From assembly GCA_026692725.1 (NCBI GenBank), contig JAPMUG010000012.1, positions 1-64,000 of the forward strand: a stretch of DNA of 64,000 nt. Direction: 5' to 3'. Source of the DNA: Ecytonucleospora hepatopenaei. Lineage: Eukaryota > Microsporidia > Enterocytozoonidae. Shown here piece by piece: positions 18,949-29,153 of this stretch. Numbering within the stretch: the stretch's first letter is position 1; each line of letters starts with the position of its first letter. Position numbers and translations under genes: made by a program. Below the pieces are notes generated by a model. It searched no databases. It was not told the origin of the DNA and saw only the letters and a program-made list of their open reading frames with translations.

Positions 18949-19734
18949 TTAAATTTCAAAATCCAATGCAAGTGAAACTTTCTTAATATCTTTATGAGCA
19001 CTTGAAATTTCATATGGCAAAGATGCTTCCGTAAGCATTCCAACACCAAGTGAAAAAGTTGCAAGAACACCAACAACCTCTGAAAAAGTGTCTTCCACTT
19101 CTTTTTCACTGACTGCAAGAACTTTCTTGTCAAATATTTCGTCCCCTTCAAATACTTTTAAAATGTATAATCCAAAATTAAAAGGCATAATATTAAGCTT
19201 AAAAAGTAAATTTGCTTCAGAAACACCAACTACTTTTCCACCTTCAACAATTTTATGCTCTGCTGCAATTTCAATGTTACCCTTGTTAATTTTAGTGTTC
19301 ATTCTAGCTGCGTGGAACAGTTGAATCTGATCAGGACCAAGTTTAGTAACTCCAGTTGGAATAATAATATCTTCTTCTGCAACATCACCATATCTTGCAA
19401 ATGAGGACCTTTTGTATTTCTGACAAACGTCATAAATCTTATTAGCGGTATCATTATTTTCATAAAATGCAACAATATTGTTGTTTTTTACCATTCCAAT
19501 GACATTTTCAAATTTATTATCTTTTTCTTTGAGTGCCTCAAGCGCTTTTTTCATGATTTTATTTTTTGCGAATAAAAACTTCACATCTCCTGGTAATTCA
19601 TTTTTTATGTTTTTAAACTGAGTGGATAAAACCTTGTTCAAGTCCAAGAACATGAACTTGTCATAGGCTGTAAACATCCTCTGGGTTTTCTCAAACATAG
19701 CTACTTTCTTAGGCGAAATTGTTTTTGTTGTCAT
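18949..19734 (-). CDS. RPP0: 60S ribosomal stalk protein P0 (uL10) lacking the acidic tail
   Basis: The 261-residue P0 anchors the ribosomal stalk to 28S rRNA and carries P1/P2 dimers that recruit elongation factors. The rRNA-binding domain and inserted domain are recognisable (GDVKFLFAKNKIMKKAL, GPDQIQLFHAARMNTKINKG, GEVVG-like GGKVVGVSEANLL). The chain stops at LALDFEI after the P1/P2-binding region, and no further frame contains the usual Ala-rich hinge and acidic SDDDMGFGLFD-type end. CCCTT lies 13 bases before the ATG. The truncation seems genuine because the stop is clean and the 3' spacer is non-coding. Confidence 0.92.
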   Translation of the reverse strand: MTTKTISPKKVAMFEKTQRMFTAYDKFMFLDLNKVLSTQFKNIKNELPGDVKFLFAKNKIMKKALEALKEKDNKFENVIGMVKNNNIVAFYENNDTANKIYDVCQKYKRSSFARYGDVAEEDIIIPTGVTKLGPDQIQLFHAARMNTKINKGNIEIAAEHKIVEGGKVVGVSEANLLFKLNIMPFNFGLYILKVFEGDEIFDKKVLAVSEKEVEDTFSEVVGVLATFSLGVGMLTEASLPYEISSAHKDIKKVSLALDFEI

Positions 19735-19894
19735 TTGTAATGTATAAGGGTTATGATAAATTTTTTAAAAAATATTTTTTCTAAACTTTTTAAAATGAAT
19801 ACGTAAACATGCTTAGATAAAGCCAAATCAACTCATTTAGCCTAAAAAATTTATTAAACCCAGTCAAATTCAAATAAATTTACTTTTTAAAACA

Positions 19895-21301
19895 TCAATC
19901 ATTTTTACTATCCATTTCTAAAAAATCAATTAATTTTTGTATTTCATCCAAATTCTTTTTTGATTCTTCAGAAATGTAATTAGTATCATTGGCATCAGCA
20001 CATGGTTTTGGTAGTATTTCATTTTCTGTTAACAATTTATCATCTTTGTCATATAAAAATTGTAGTATTTCATCCATTCTCCTTCTTTTTGATGGATCTT
20101 CTTCATTTTTATTGTTTTCTTCTGACTTTCTTTTTAAACTTTGAAAAATATAATCTTTTGGAATTATCACTTCTATATTGTTTTTTTCAATTAACTTGCA
20201 GAAAATGTGTTTTATCGTTTTATATTTGACCTCTTCGTTGCTAGTTAACATTAAATTTCTTTTTGATTTTATTCTAATCAGATCAATTAAATTAAAAACA
20301 TATTCATTACTAAAATCTAAGCATTTACAGCTGTTAACATCAAAAAAATGAATTTTGCCTTCTGATACACTTCCTTTTTCTCTTAAATAACAAGTACTTT
20401 CCCAATCTTTATATACCTCTTCAATTACATTTGCCACATTTTCTTCCTGTGTAAATGGAAAATAACTTAAAACACAGACATTTTCAAGATTTGTAAAATA
20501 TTTTTTCATTTTCATAAATTTGTTGTATTTGATAAAATCTATGGAAAATAAAACCTTAAACTTAGAAAATTCAGAATGATAGAATTCCTTTAATTCTTCA
20601 ATAAGAGACAGACTTTCTAAAATGTGTGCTATTAACTGATGCAAAAAATAATCGATAAAACAAACGTTTTGTTTTATGTGCAGTGGTAAATTTTTATGAT
20701 AGGCAACACACAATTTATGATATTTATGCGCACCTAAAATCAAGTTTGTTAACGAATTTAAAAGAACATTAAAGTTAAATGATGCAAAACTATGTACTGT
20801 TGTTTTTTTGATTCGTTTTTTATTAACAGAACATCTAATGCTTTCGTCAAAAATATGATTAATTTGAACCATTGGATTAGAAACATAGTGAAAAATGGGA
20901 ATAATTCTTATTTTTATGTAAAAATACATTTCAATTGACCATGTTCGTGCTGCCGTACTAAAATATTCCAAACCTACAGGGTGTGTAAAATTAAAAATAT
21001 TTAAAAAATCTGATTTTATCATATTTAGCACGGATCTCTTTGTTGCGTTCAAACTTAACATTTTCTCAACAAAATAACTGTTTGATTTATCATTATATCC
21101 TAAAATAAATATTTTTTCCAAATCATCAAAATATTTTTCTTCCTCATCTTTTTCTACTGGTTTAGATAAAATTTCGTTTATCTCAAAAAGTCCATGTTTT
21201 TGAAAAGAATCTTTTTCAGCATTATTTATAGCAATAAAATTACCTGAAAAAGTATCCAAAGATCCATTTATTACAAAATATGGAACTATACTTTGATCCA
21301 T
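19895..21301 (-). CDS. Tandem family member 1, intact; bipartite NLS-like cluster, unknown function
   Basis: This 468-residue protein is the intact member of a four-gene tandem family. Shared blocks include NLILGAHKYH (middle), a FIDYFLHQLIAHILESLSLI-type helix, VLFSIDF, and a FFD motif before the C-terminal region. No signal peptide is visible and the start is firmly placed by CCCTTATG. Near residues 388-406 lies KRKSEENNKNEEDPSKRRR, a textbook-like bipartite nuclear localisation pattern. An acidic, disordered tail follows. I recognise no known domain. The family looks lineage-specific. A nuclear or exported regulator is possible, but no function can be assigned. Confidence 0.75.
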   Translation of the reverse strand: MDQSIVPYFVINGSLDTFSGNFIAINNAEKDSFQKHGLFEINEILSKPVEKDEEEKYFDDLEKIFILGYNDKSNSYFVEKMLSLNATKRSVLNMIKSDFLNIFNFTHPVGLEYFSTAARTWSIEMYFYIKIRIIPIFHYVSNPMVQINHIFDESIRCSVNKKRIKKTTVHSFASFNFNVLLNSLTNLILGAHKYHKLCVAYHKNLPLHIKQNVCFIDYFLHQLIAHILESLSLIEELKEFYHSEFSKFKVLFSIDFIKYNKFMKMKKYFTNLENVCVLSYFPFTQEENVANVIEEVYKDWESTCYLREKGSVSEGKIHFFDVNSCKCLDFSNEYVFNLIDLIRIKSKRNLMLTSNEEVKYKTIKHIFCKLIEKNNIEVIIPKDYIFQSLKRKSEENNKNEEDPSKRRRMDEILQFLYDKDDKLLTENEILPKPCADANDTNYISEESKKNLDEIQKLIDFLEMDSKND

Positions 21302-21414
21302 AAGGGTTATTTGTTTATTCTCAATATTAATTTTTAAGGTTAAAGATTAAGCTTATTTTAAAAAATTAAAAATTAAAAATTTTTAATTATATAAAAATGC
21401 AAGCATTTGAATAA

Positions 21415-22922
21415 TTACAAATCTTCCTCCGTTGGCTTAAATCTTTTTATAAATGTATCATATTCATTAACATCATTTGATTCTTCATTGTTTTCTACAA
21501 TTTTTAAAATATTGCTAAAATCTGATGAGTCATCATTTTCATATGATTTAAACAATTTTTTAATGTTTAAATTACTATTTTCAATCATATTTTGTTGAAA
21601 CTCTTCCTTATTTAACAAATCATTTTCATTTACCTGATCATCTGTTTTTAATTTTTTTCTTTTTTTATGGGTATTTTCTGGAATATCTTCCTCATTTTCT
21701 TGTTCTTTTGAAATTTCTAAATTGTTTTTACCTTCCTGTTTAAATTTTTCATAATTAAGCTTAAATACTTCGTTTACTTCTTTAATAAATAATTTAACAT
21801 CATTTTTGTCACATTTTACATATTTTATTAATATTTTATCAAAAAACTGAAGCCCTTTTATTGGAAAATTATTGCTCGTCTTGTAAGTATGCTTTTCATC
21901 CCAATCATCATATATTTTTTGTAGCTTTTCCTTTGTGGAATTATGAATGATTGGCATCTTTTCTAAAATACACAGATGTTTTGTTTCTAAAAAGTATTTT
22001 CTAAAATCAATCATTTTGTTATAGATCTCAAAGTCAATAGAAAAAATTATATAAAACTTAAAAAATGAATTTTTAAGATTTTCCTTGAATTCTTTTATTA
22101 GTGCAGTGTTTTGAATCATATGTGCAACTAGCAAATGTAAATAAAGATCAACAACCATCATTTTAATTTAAGTGAATTTTCCATTTTTTTATAATTTATA
22201 AGCATAAAATTATGAAATTTATGAGCACATAAAATAAGATTTGTACTGGAATTGAGTGTTACGTTTACATCTAAATCATCTAACAGTTGCTTTGTAACTT
22301 TTAAATGTAAATTTCTATAACACCTTGCAATTGAACTTTTATCTAAAAATGTGTTTATCTTTAAGTTTCCATTTATATTCTTTTTTAGTAATGGCAAGAC
22401 TTTTTTTAAAAAAATACGATAAATGTTTGAACATGTTACTCTCGTTCCTGTTGCAAAGTCTTTAAAATTAGGTACAGAAAACGTTTTAAAAATTTTGTTT
22501 GTTTGCAATAGTTTTTCATAATTAGGTGTTTTTGAAAAGTTACCTGAAAATAGAAAATCTATAAAAAAATAATCTTGTCTTGTTCTAACATATTTTGTGA
22601 GAATTATTTTAATTTCATTAAAATAATTATTTTCTGCTATTTTAAACTTTTTAGTTTTTTCATCACTGCTATTTAATTGGTTTTCATCCTTTTCATCATT
22701 AACAGTAAAAACAAGATCTTTACCATTACTTTTTTCTCGTATTTTATTTTCATTATTTACATTGGATACATTAGGATTGTTGATTTCTTTAAATGTTTGA
22801 CTACTATTTTGAGTTGACGAAATCATCATTTCTTGTTGTTTATCTTCTTTTAATAATGCCGAATGAACCTTAGAAAATAACAACAAAAATTTTATCATCT
22901 TAATAAATTTATAGAAAATCAT
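21415..22922 (-). pseudogene. Tandem family member 2, split by a single-base frameshift
   Basis: Two overlapping frames (22158-22922 and 21415-22161) together match member 1 end to end. The upstream frame stops just after NLILCAHKFHNF and the downstream one resumes with DLYLHLLVAHMI, the next family block. The break is at a run of four A (22161-22164 complement), where one missing base explains the shift. Stop and restart overlap as ATGA. The N-terminus has a signal peptide (MIKFLLLFSKVHSALL), and the C-terminal half has THKKRKKLKTD, a monopartite NLS-like cluster. CCC precedes a three-codon upstream frame that overlaps the ATG. It is either a young pseudogene or needs an assembly correction. 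Confidence 0.7.
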
Positions 22923-23133
22923 ACCATCATGGGTATGTATTATTTATAAATTAAAACATTGATTTTTTAATTAGCAACTATATTTGTTTTAAATCAATTA
23001 AAATTTATATTCATGTAAATTAAAACATTCATTTTATTAATTTGAAAAAACTATAAAATTTTAATTAATTTCAACTAATTAAAGAAAATTTATAAAAATT
23101 TTGCATTTAAAAGCATTAATAAACATGATTTTT

Positions 23134-24197
23134 TTATTTAACCTTCATTTTCTTATGTTTATGTTTTTCATTTACATGTAAATTACAATCTATGGGAGTT
23201 TGATTTTTTATAGTTTCTGCATTTTGTTCATTAAATAATTTTTTAATTTTACATTGATATTCTAATAATTGTTTTTTATTAATTTTCAGTCTTTTAATAA
23301 AGGCTGTATCATAAAAATATTGATTTGAAAATGAGGATGGATGGTCATTTTTTTCTATAAAATAATCCACCCAATTACTGTATATTTCATCTAATTCTTC
23401 TTTATTTGGTTTATTTGTAAATATTTTAAAAGAATTTAAAACACCTAGTTTACAATTAAGCATTTGAAAATAATCACCCATTCCCATAAATTTTTCATAA
23501 AGAGTAAAATCAATGCTAAATACAATTTCTACAATATTAAAAAAAGCTTTAAATAAATGATCAAATTCAGGAAGTATTATTAGACTTTCAAGTGCATGGG
23601 ATATAAAATGATGTATGTAAAAATCATAAAACATTGCTTTTGTTTGAATATTTTCTGATAACTTATCATAACTACTAGCAATAAATGTGTGGTATTTATG
23701 TGCACCTATAATAAGATTAGACAAAGAATTTAAAATAATGTTATAACAAAAAACTTTGTATTTTTTATTTTTCCTTTTTAATGAATGTAACCGCTTGTTT
23801 GAATGGAAGAAATGGCGGTGATATCAAAAATATCATTTATAAAAATTGGATTTACAGGCATCCTTAAATTTAAATATGGCATCAACTCATTTTTGAGATT
23901 TAAGTAAAATTCAGACGTCCATGCTTCCAAACCAAGTGTAAAGTCATAAAGAGATGGAGTTTCTCCCCTTTCAAAAAAATCAATAAAATTTCGTTTAAAA
24001 GATATTCCTTTTTTGTAATAATTGTGTTCGTTTATACGAGTTATAAGAGAAAGGTTTATATTTTTATTTACCTCATTACTAAATAAGACTTTCATTTTAT
24101 CAAAGTATTTATCTTCTTTACTTTTTAATGTAATATTTTGATCACTGACAATTGCTGTCCTTAATAATGAAAATAAAGCACTAAAAATAAATGTCAT
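23134..24197 (-). pseudogene. Tandem family member 3, split by a single-base frameshift
   Basis: The upstream frame (23778-24197) has a signal peptide (MTFIFSALFSLLRTAIVS) and the family's N-terminal domain. It runs into a stop shortly after FDITAISSIQ. The next frame continues without interruption through a basic LHSLKRKNKKYK stretch into NLIIGAHKYH and the rest of the family pattern. The shift lies at about 23790-23802. The C-terminus is shorter than in members 1 and 2 and ends KHKHKKMKVK, a basic cluster. No other stop codons interrupt it, so decay is recent or only apparent. GGGG rather than CCC lies before the ATG. Confidence 0.7.
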
Positions 24198-24295
24198 TAA
24201 CCCCTAACAATAAAATTATTTTATTTATGTTTAAATTTTAAGGTTAATTGATTTTATGCTTATTTTTATTTAAAAATATTTTAACATTATTCATT

Positions 24296-25310
24296 TTAGT
24301 TACACATATTTTTCAGTGTTTTTGCGTTTTTAAATCTTTCTCTAATATATTCTTTATAATTTTTTAAAAAATTCTTGTCAATTTCTACTGTTTTATAAAC
24401 ATATTTAGTATAGAATTTTTTATTTGTGTATAATCCAATACGTAATTTTTAAAAGATGCAAAACTTAACCATTGTAAATAAATCAAATTAATTTCATTTA
24501 CCTGTTCTTGGTATTTTTCAAAAGGAATAAAATTTAAAATTCCAATTTTTTCTATTTTTCTGCTATAAAAAGGTTCTAACGTTAAAAAACGATTGTATGT
24601 TTGAAAATCAATGGTAAATGCAATCTTCAAAACATCAAAGTTTTTATCAAATATTTCATCATATTCTTTTATAAGCATCAATCCTTCTAAACATAAAATT
24701 ACAAATTTATGCAATATAAAATCCAAGTAAATCAGTTGTTTTGCCCTTTTATTATCAAAGATAACAATGTTTTTTAAATTATATTCATGTACTTTATGTA
24801 CTAATAAAATTATTTCTTCTATATATCTTATGGTATTATAAAAATAAAATTCTAAAAAATCTTTTGATAAGTCTGTCTGTGCTTTTCTGCTTTTTTTAAA
24901 AACCAATGCTCTTTTGAACTATTCTCGACAAATTCTTTTACACTTATTTGTTTGTCTAAACGAAAATTAATACTGGTAACTTTAGTCGTTATAAATTTTT
25001 TTAGTTCTTTTTGCCACAGTTGTATGCTTTTACAGTAGTTTTCTGCATTCATAAGCTTAAATTTCGCAAAAATATTATAAAAACCTTGTTTATTACAGTT
25101 TGAAGATTTTGAAACTTTATAACTTATAATAAAATACTTAAAAGAAGATTTGACCCTATTAAAATCTTTCTTTTCAAACATTTGTTCTGACAATTTAAAG
25201 AATTCTAAGTTTGTTAGTTTTAAAGGCACATTACTTTGTATGTTAAAAAGAGTACAACCTGCCTTAACCTCACTGCAAAACAAATTTATAAAATATAAAA
25301 ATACACCCAT
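24296..25310 (-). pseudogene. Tandem family member 4, two frameshifts
   Basis: The upstream frame (24852-25310) starts with a signal peptide (MGVFLYFINLFCSEVKAG). A shift at a seven-base homopolymer (24891-24897) moves the family pattern into the frame 24385-24906. A second shift at a six-base run (24416-24421) is needed to pass into a frame ending at 24296, which matches the C-terminal part of member 3 (compare EIDKNFLKNYKEYI with KINKKQLLEYQCKI). The NLILGAHKYH block has diverged to ILLVHKVHEY. This is the most degenerate copy and lacks an obvious NLS-like cluster. Both indels are in A runs. Confidence 0.65.
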
Positions 25311-25353
25311 TAATAAAAAAATCAGGGAAAATAAAAAATTATTTAATTAGAAA

Positions 25354-28300
25354 TCAAATTTTATAATGCACAATTTCACTTTTGTCATGTATTTTATACA
25401 CACCAACCATTGTTTTAGCCATTTCAAACATATCATTTCTCAGTGAAATCACTATAAACTGTGCATTTATCCTTTGAATATATTGACTAATCAATGAAAC
25501 ATTCTTAAAATCTAATGCTGCATCAATTTCATCCATTACGTAAAAAGATGATGGATTGTACGAATGCAGTGCAAAAATTAAAGAAAGAGACGAGAGTGTT
25601 TTTTCGCCTCCTGATAAATTTACAATGGATTTCCACGTTTTCTTTAGAACGTTCAAAATTACACCCTCTCCAAACACATCCAGTTGATTTACCAAATCAA
25701 TTTCAGCACTCCCTGTGATTGTTAAGCTACTAAAAATTCTTTTTAAATGTGTGTTTATTGTGTCAAGTGCTGAAATAAAAATGTGTTGTCTTTCGTTTTT
25801 TAAGTCACAAAGTTCTTTTTTATGCTTTTTAATTTGATCATTAAGATAGTTTATTTCATTTCTTTTATTGTCATAGGTGGCTTTAATTGACACAAATGCA
25901 TCTACCAGTTCTATAATGTTACTTTCGGAAAAATCTTCTAAATCATGACTAACTTCAGAAACAATTAAATTATTTTCAATTTCTATATTTTTCATTTCAT
26001 TTTCAATTCTTGTAAGATACTTTTCAAAAACCATTTCCTTTGCTTCCAATGAAGAAATCTCTTTTTTATAATCAAAAATTAAATTTTCCAAACTTTTTAT
26101 TTTTTCATTACAAGTTGAAATTTCTGTTTTATTTTTCACTTCTTTTTTAATTAAATTTTCAATTTTTATTGTGTTTTTATTGTATTCCTTAATTTTTTCA
26201 TTGTACTTTTCTTTTAAATCATTGCATAAAATATTATATTCTGTGTATTTTGATAAGATTTCTTGTTTTTTAACATCCATCTGATTTTTAGTTGATAATA
26301 CTTTTTTTAATTCTTCTTTGTGTTTTTTCTTATTATCTAAAATATTTTCCATATAAAACAAAATTTCATTTTTTTCTGAATTTAAATGCTTAATGGCAGT
26401 TCTAATAGAATTAATATCCTTATTTAATTCTTCAAGGTTGTTGTTTTGTGTGAGATTTTCAATCATATGTCTATATCTTTCAATATCATTTTGCAAACTT
26501 TTAAAATGTTTATGATCTTCAAAATTTTCTTCTTCATTAGGAAGATTTTTTATCATATTTTTGTAAACAGATTCTTTGTCAATAAGTTCTTTATAAATTT
26601 CTATTTTTTTACTCAACTCCTCATTTTCATTATTGTATATTTTTAACATATTTAAATTTTCTTCATATTCCTTTTTAACCTTAATAAAATGTTTTCCATT
26701 ATTTTTGCCCAATAGAAAATTAAAGTTATTTCCTAAATTACTCATAATTCCAGACTTATCTAATAAAACCCCTTGTTTTGTGACAACTCTTTTTCTAGTG
26801 CCTGAATTGTACGCTAGCTGCCTTCCTTCTGTTAAATTTTCGGTTATAAACGTATTATAATCAAATAAACTCAATATTTTGCTATATTTTTTATATTCCC
26901 CTTTGATTTTAACACAATCAATAACTTTTTTACAATTATTATAATTTATACCTGAACCATTTTTAGCCACAATTTTGTCTAAAATCACAAATGTTGTACG
27001 AGGCAAATTTTTTTGATTTATAATCTTTATCATTTCTTCTGCATCCTTAGTAGTTTCAACAATAATACTACATAAATGTGAAGTACTTGCACAAACAGCC
27101 TTTTCATACCCTTCTTCAATCTCTAACATGTTGTAAAAAACATCAACAAAACCATCCATATGCATAAAATTGTCTTTAAAATCTTTTTTGTTGTTATTTA
27201 ACGCTGTTTCTTCTTCTTTTTTATAAAAAGAAAACTCATTTATTTTTTGTCTAAGTTCAAAAATATTTTTTTCTAAAATTTTCTTTTTATTCTGTAAACT
27301 TAAAAATTCCTCTTCTAAACCTTCTTTCTTTAAATTATTTGCTTTATAAAGCGCATTTATTTCAATTTTATATTTTTCTAAGATACTTTTTGTTTCAACA
27401 TAATTTTTATATTTCTCATCCTTTTTATTAAGATCAAAAATTATTTTTTCATATTTTTCTATTTCCTGATAAACTTCTTTGTTTTTTTCTTTAAAAACTT
27501 CTATTTTTCTGTATAATGCATTTATTTTATCTTGCTTTTCATTGCAAAGGTCAACAAGATCTTCCTTTGATTTTTCTTCAAGGTGTAAATATTTGTCTTT
27601 TTCTTCTCTAGTACGAAGTTGTAGCTTTTCGCATTTTCTATTTACAACCTCATAATCAATTTCAATGTCTTCTTTTTCTTTTTGTAATTTCAAAAAAAGA
27701 TCTTCAGTTTCAGTCAACTCTGTTGGTTTATGTGGCTTTTTAACATTTTTTGATAAATTTTCTTTTTCTGCAACAATCTGATTTTGTTCTTCTTTTAACT
27801 GCACTAGTCTATCATTTTCTTTTGTTAACTTACTATTTGCATTAGATTGTTCTTTATTTAAAACCTTAATTTTTTTGTTTATCTCATTTTTTTTCTCCTC
27901 CATGCTTTTATGAAAAGACATAAATTTACGCAGCATATTTTTAAATGTATTTTCTTCTAAAGTAAAATCATCTTCTTTTATAAAAAATTCTTTTTCTAAC
28001 ATTTTTAATTTTTCTGTTTGAGTTTCAATCAATTCCTTTAATTCTAAAGTACCAATGCAGCTTTCAAGGTATTCCAAAAGCTGTAAAGAATCCATTAGAG
28101 AAATAGATTCAATTTCACCTTGTAAAATTAAAAATCTATTCGTGTTTAAATTATGCCTCTTTAAAATATTTAAATATTCTGAATGTGTAATATTTTTGTT
28201 ATCTATAAAATATTTACTACTGCTGTTTTTTTCATTTAGAAAACTAAAACTTCTTTTTAGAAAGAGTGCTTCGTGTTTATTTGAAATGTTCTGTGTTTCT

Positions 28301-28551
28301 TCATTTTGTATTTCAAACTTTATTTCCACGTACATTTCACTTTCACCTTTGTAAACCAAGTCTTTCAAAGCGCTATGTCTCATTTTCTTAGCATTATATC
28401 CCAAAACAAATAAAATCGCATCTATTACATTTGATTTTCCACAACCATTAGGACCAACAATTGCAGTAAATTTACGGTCAAAAGGTCCTATCAAATGCAA
28501 ATCTTTGTAACTCTTAAAGTTAAATGTTTTTATACTGTGTAAAAATAACAT
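25354..28551 (-). CDS. SMC4: SMC4, condensin ATPase subunit
   Basis: SMC4 pairs with SMC2 as the core of condensin, which compacts mitotic chromosomes. The 1065-residue protein has Walker A GPNGCGKS (33-40), SMC4-type NRFLILQGEIESISLM, two long coiled coils, a hinge around the middle, NLSGGEKTLSSL (near 977) and Walker B FYVMDEIDAALD. The end LRNDMFEMAKTMVGVYK is the SMC4 form. It is shorter than fungal SMC4 (usually over 1300), mainly in the coiled coils. A CCC element lies about 20 bp before the ATG. The frame is fully open despite many long A/T runs. Confidence 0.93.
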   Translation of the reverse strand: MLFLHSIKTFNFKSYKDLHLIGPFDRKFTAIVGPNGCGKSNVIDAILFVLGYNAKKMRHSALKDLVYKGESEMYVEIKFEIQNEETQNISNKHEALFLKRSFSFLNEKNSSSKYFIDNKNITHSEYLNILKRHNLNTNRFLILQGEIESISLMDSLQLLEYLESCIGTLELKELIETQTEKLKMLEKEFFIKEDDFTLEENTFKNMLRKFMSFHKSMEEKKNEINKKIKVLNKEQSNANSKLTKENDRLVQLKEEQNQIVAEKENLSKNVKKPHKPTELTETEDLFLKLQKEKEDIEIDYEVVNRKCEKLQLRTREEKDKYLHLEEKSKEDLVDLCNEKQDKINALYRKIEVFKEKNKEVYQEIEKYEKIIFDLNKKDEKYKNYVETKSILEKYKIEINALYKANNLKKEGLEEEFLSLQNKKKILEKNIFELRQKINEFSFYKKEEETALNNNKKDFKDNFMHMDGFVDVFYNMLEIEEGYEKAVCASTSHLCSIIVETTKDAEEMIKIINQKNLPRTTFVILDKIVAKNGSGINYNNCKKVIDCVKIKGEYKKYSKILSLFDYNTFITENLTEGRQLAYNSGTRKRVVTKQGVLLDKSGIMSNLGNNFNFLLGKNNGKHFIKVKKEYEENLNMLKIYNNENEELSKKIEIYKELIDKESVYKNMIKNLPNEEENFEDHKHFKSLQNDIERYRHMIENLTQNNNLEELNKDINSIRTAIKHLNSEKNEILFYMENILDNKKKHKEELKKVLSTKNQMDVKKQEILSKYTEYNILCNDLKEKYNEKIKEYNKNTIKIENLIKKEVKNKTEISTCNEKIKSLENLIFDYKKEISSLEAKEMVFEKYLTRIENEMKNIEIENNLIVSEVSHDLEDFSESNIIELVDAFVSIKATYDNKRNEINYLNDQIKKHKKELCDLKNERQHIFISALDTINTHLKRIFSSLTITGSAEIDLVNQLDVFGEGVILNVLKKTWKSIVNLSGGEKTLSSLSLIFALHSYNPSSFYVMDEIDAALDFKNVSLISQYIQRINAQFIVISLRNDMFEMAKTMVGVYKIHDKSEIVHYKI

Positions 28552-28739
28552 TAAAATGTATGTTTTAAAGGGTATTTTTGAATAAAAAGAAAACTTTTGA
28601 ATTAAATATATTCTGTCAAAGCAATTAACTATAGGTTAATTGTTATTAATTAATGATTATTGTTTGAATATTTTATTAAGATTTTATTTATTTTTGTTAA
28701 AATAACAAAAAAACACCTTAAATATTTTTAAAAAATTTA

Positions 28740-28742
28740 CCC
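28740..28742 (+). promoter_or_regulatory. CCC element at the RNase P RNA 5' end
   Basis: TTTACCCTTGT ends immediately before the predicted first base of RNase P RNA. It is the same CCC element found before protein genes in this window, here at a non-coding gene. Confidence 0.55.
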
Positions 28743-28746
28743 TTGT

Positions 28747-29149
28747 AATGACAGCTGGAAGCCTCTGTTAGGAGATTTTTACAAATTTTTCTTAGGAAGG
28801 TCTGAGACGGAGCGCTGCGTGCTATCGAGGAAACTCCTTAGAAGCCATCGTAATGATATGCATTTAATGATGTAGTCGCCTGTAATAGAAAACAGCAAGT
28901 CGGTAGACCTCTTCCATAGTACTCCAGGATTTCATGATGATTTCTTCTAGGAATCTAAGCTATGCCTGTTGAAGCATTTGAGAAGATGACAAGTCTTTCA
29001 TTTATTTTTGCCTGTTGAAATTCAGCAGGAACACAAAAATTTATGCGAGGTGCGTTTGCATGGAAAGGGGCGATGATCCACTTAAAGCAGTTTAATACAG
29101 GGGGTTCCAGTTGGAATAACAAAATTCAGACTACTCTTCAGCAGTCATT
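28747..29149 (+). ncRNA. RPR1: RNase P RNA
   Basis: This is the catalytic RNA of the tRNA 5'-processing enzyme. The 403-nt segment contains GGAAGGTCTGAGAC (28795-28808), the eukaryotic CR-I block, and AATTCAGACTACTCT (29123-29137), the CR-V block near the 3' end. Both match vertebrate RNase P RNA almost base for base. The ends pair as helix P1: AATGACAGCTG (28747-28757) with CAGCAGTCATT (29139-29149), ten pairs and one A-A mismatch. The region is much less AT-rich than its flanks. A T5 run follows at 29154-29158. MRP RNA is the alternative, but the two blocks together fit RNase P better. Confidence 0.88.
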
Positions 29150-29153
29150 ACCA

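Noticed and set aside
22158..22164. Programmed ribosomal frameshift joining the halves of family member 2
   Set aside because: There is no clear slippery heptamer plus stem, and the other paralogues break at different places, so it is treated as loss or error rather than a programmed site.
28747..29149. SRP RNA
   Set aside because: No SRP domain with GGAAG-type apical loop and asymmetric bulge was found, while RNase P blocks CR-I and CR-V match directly.
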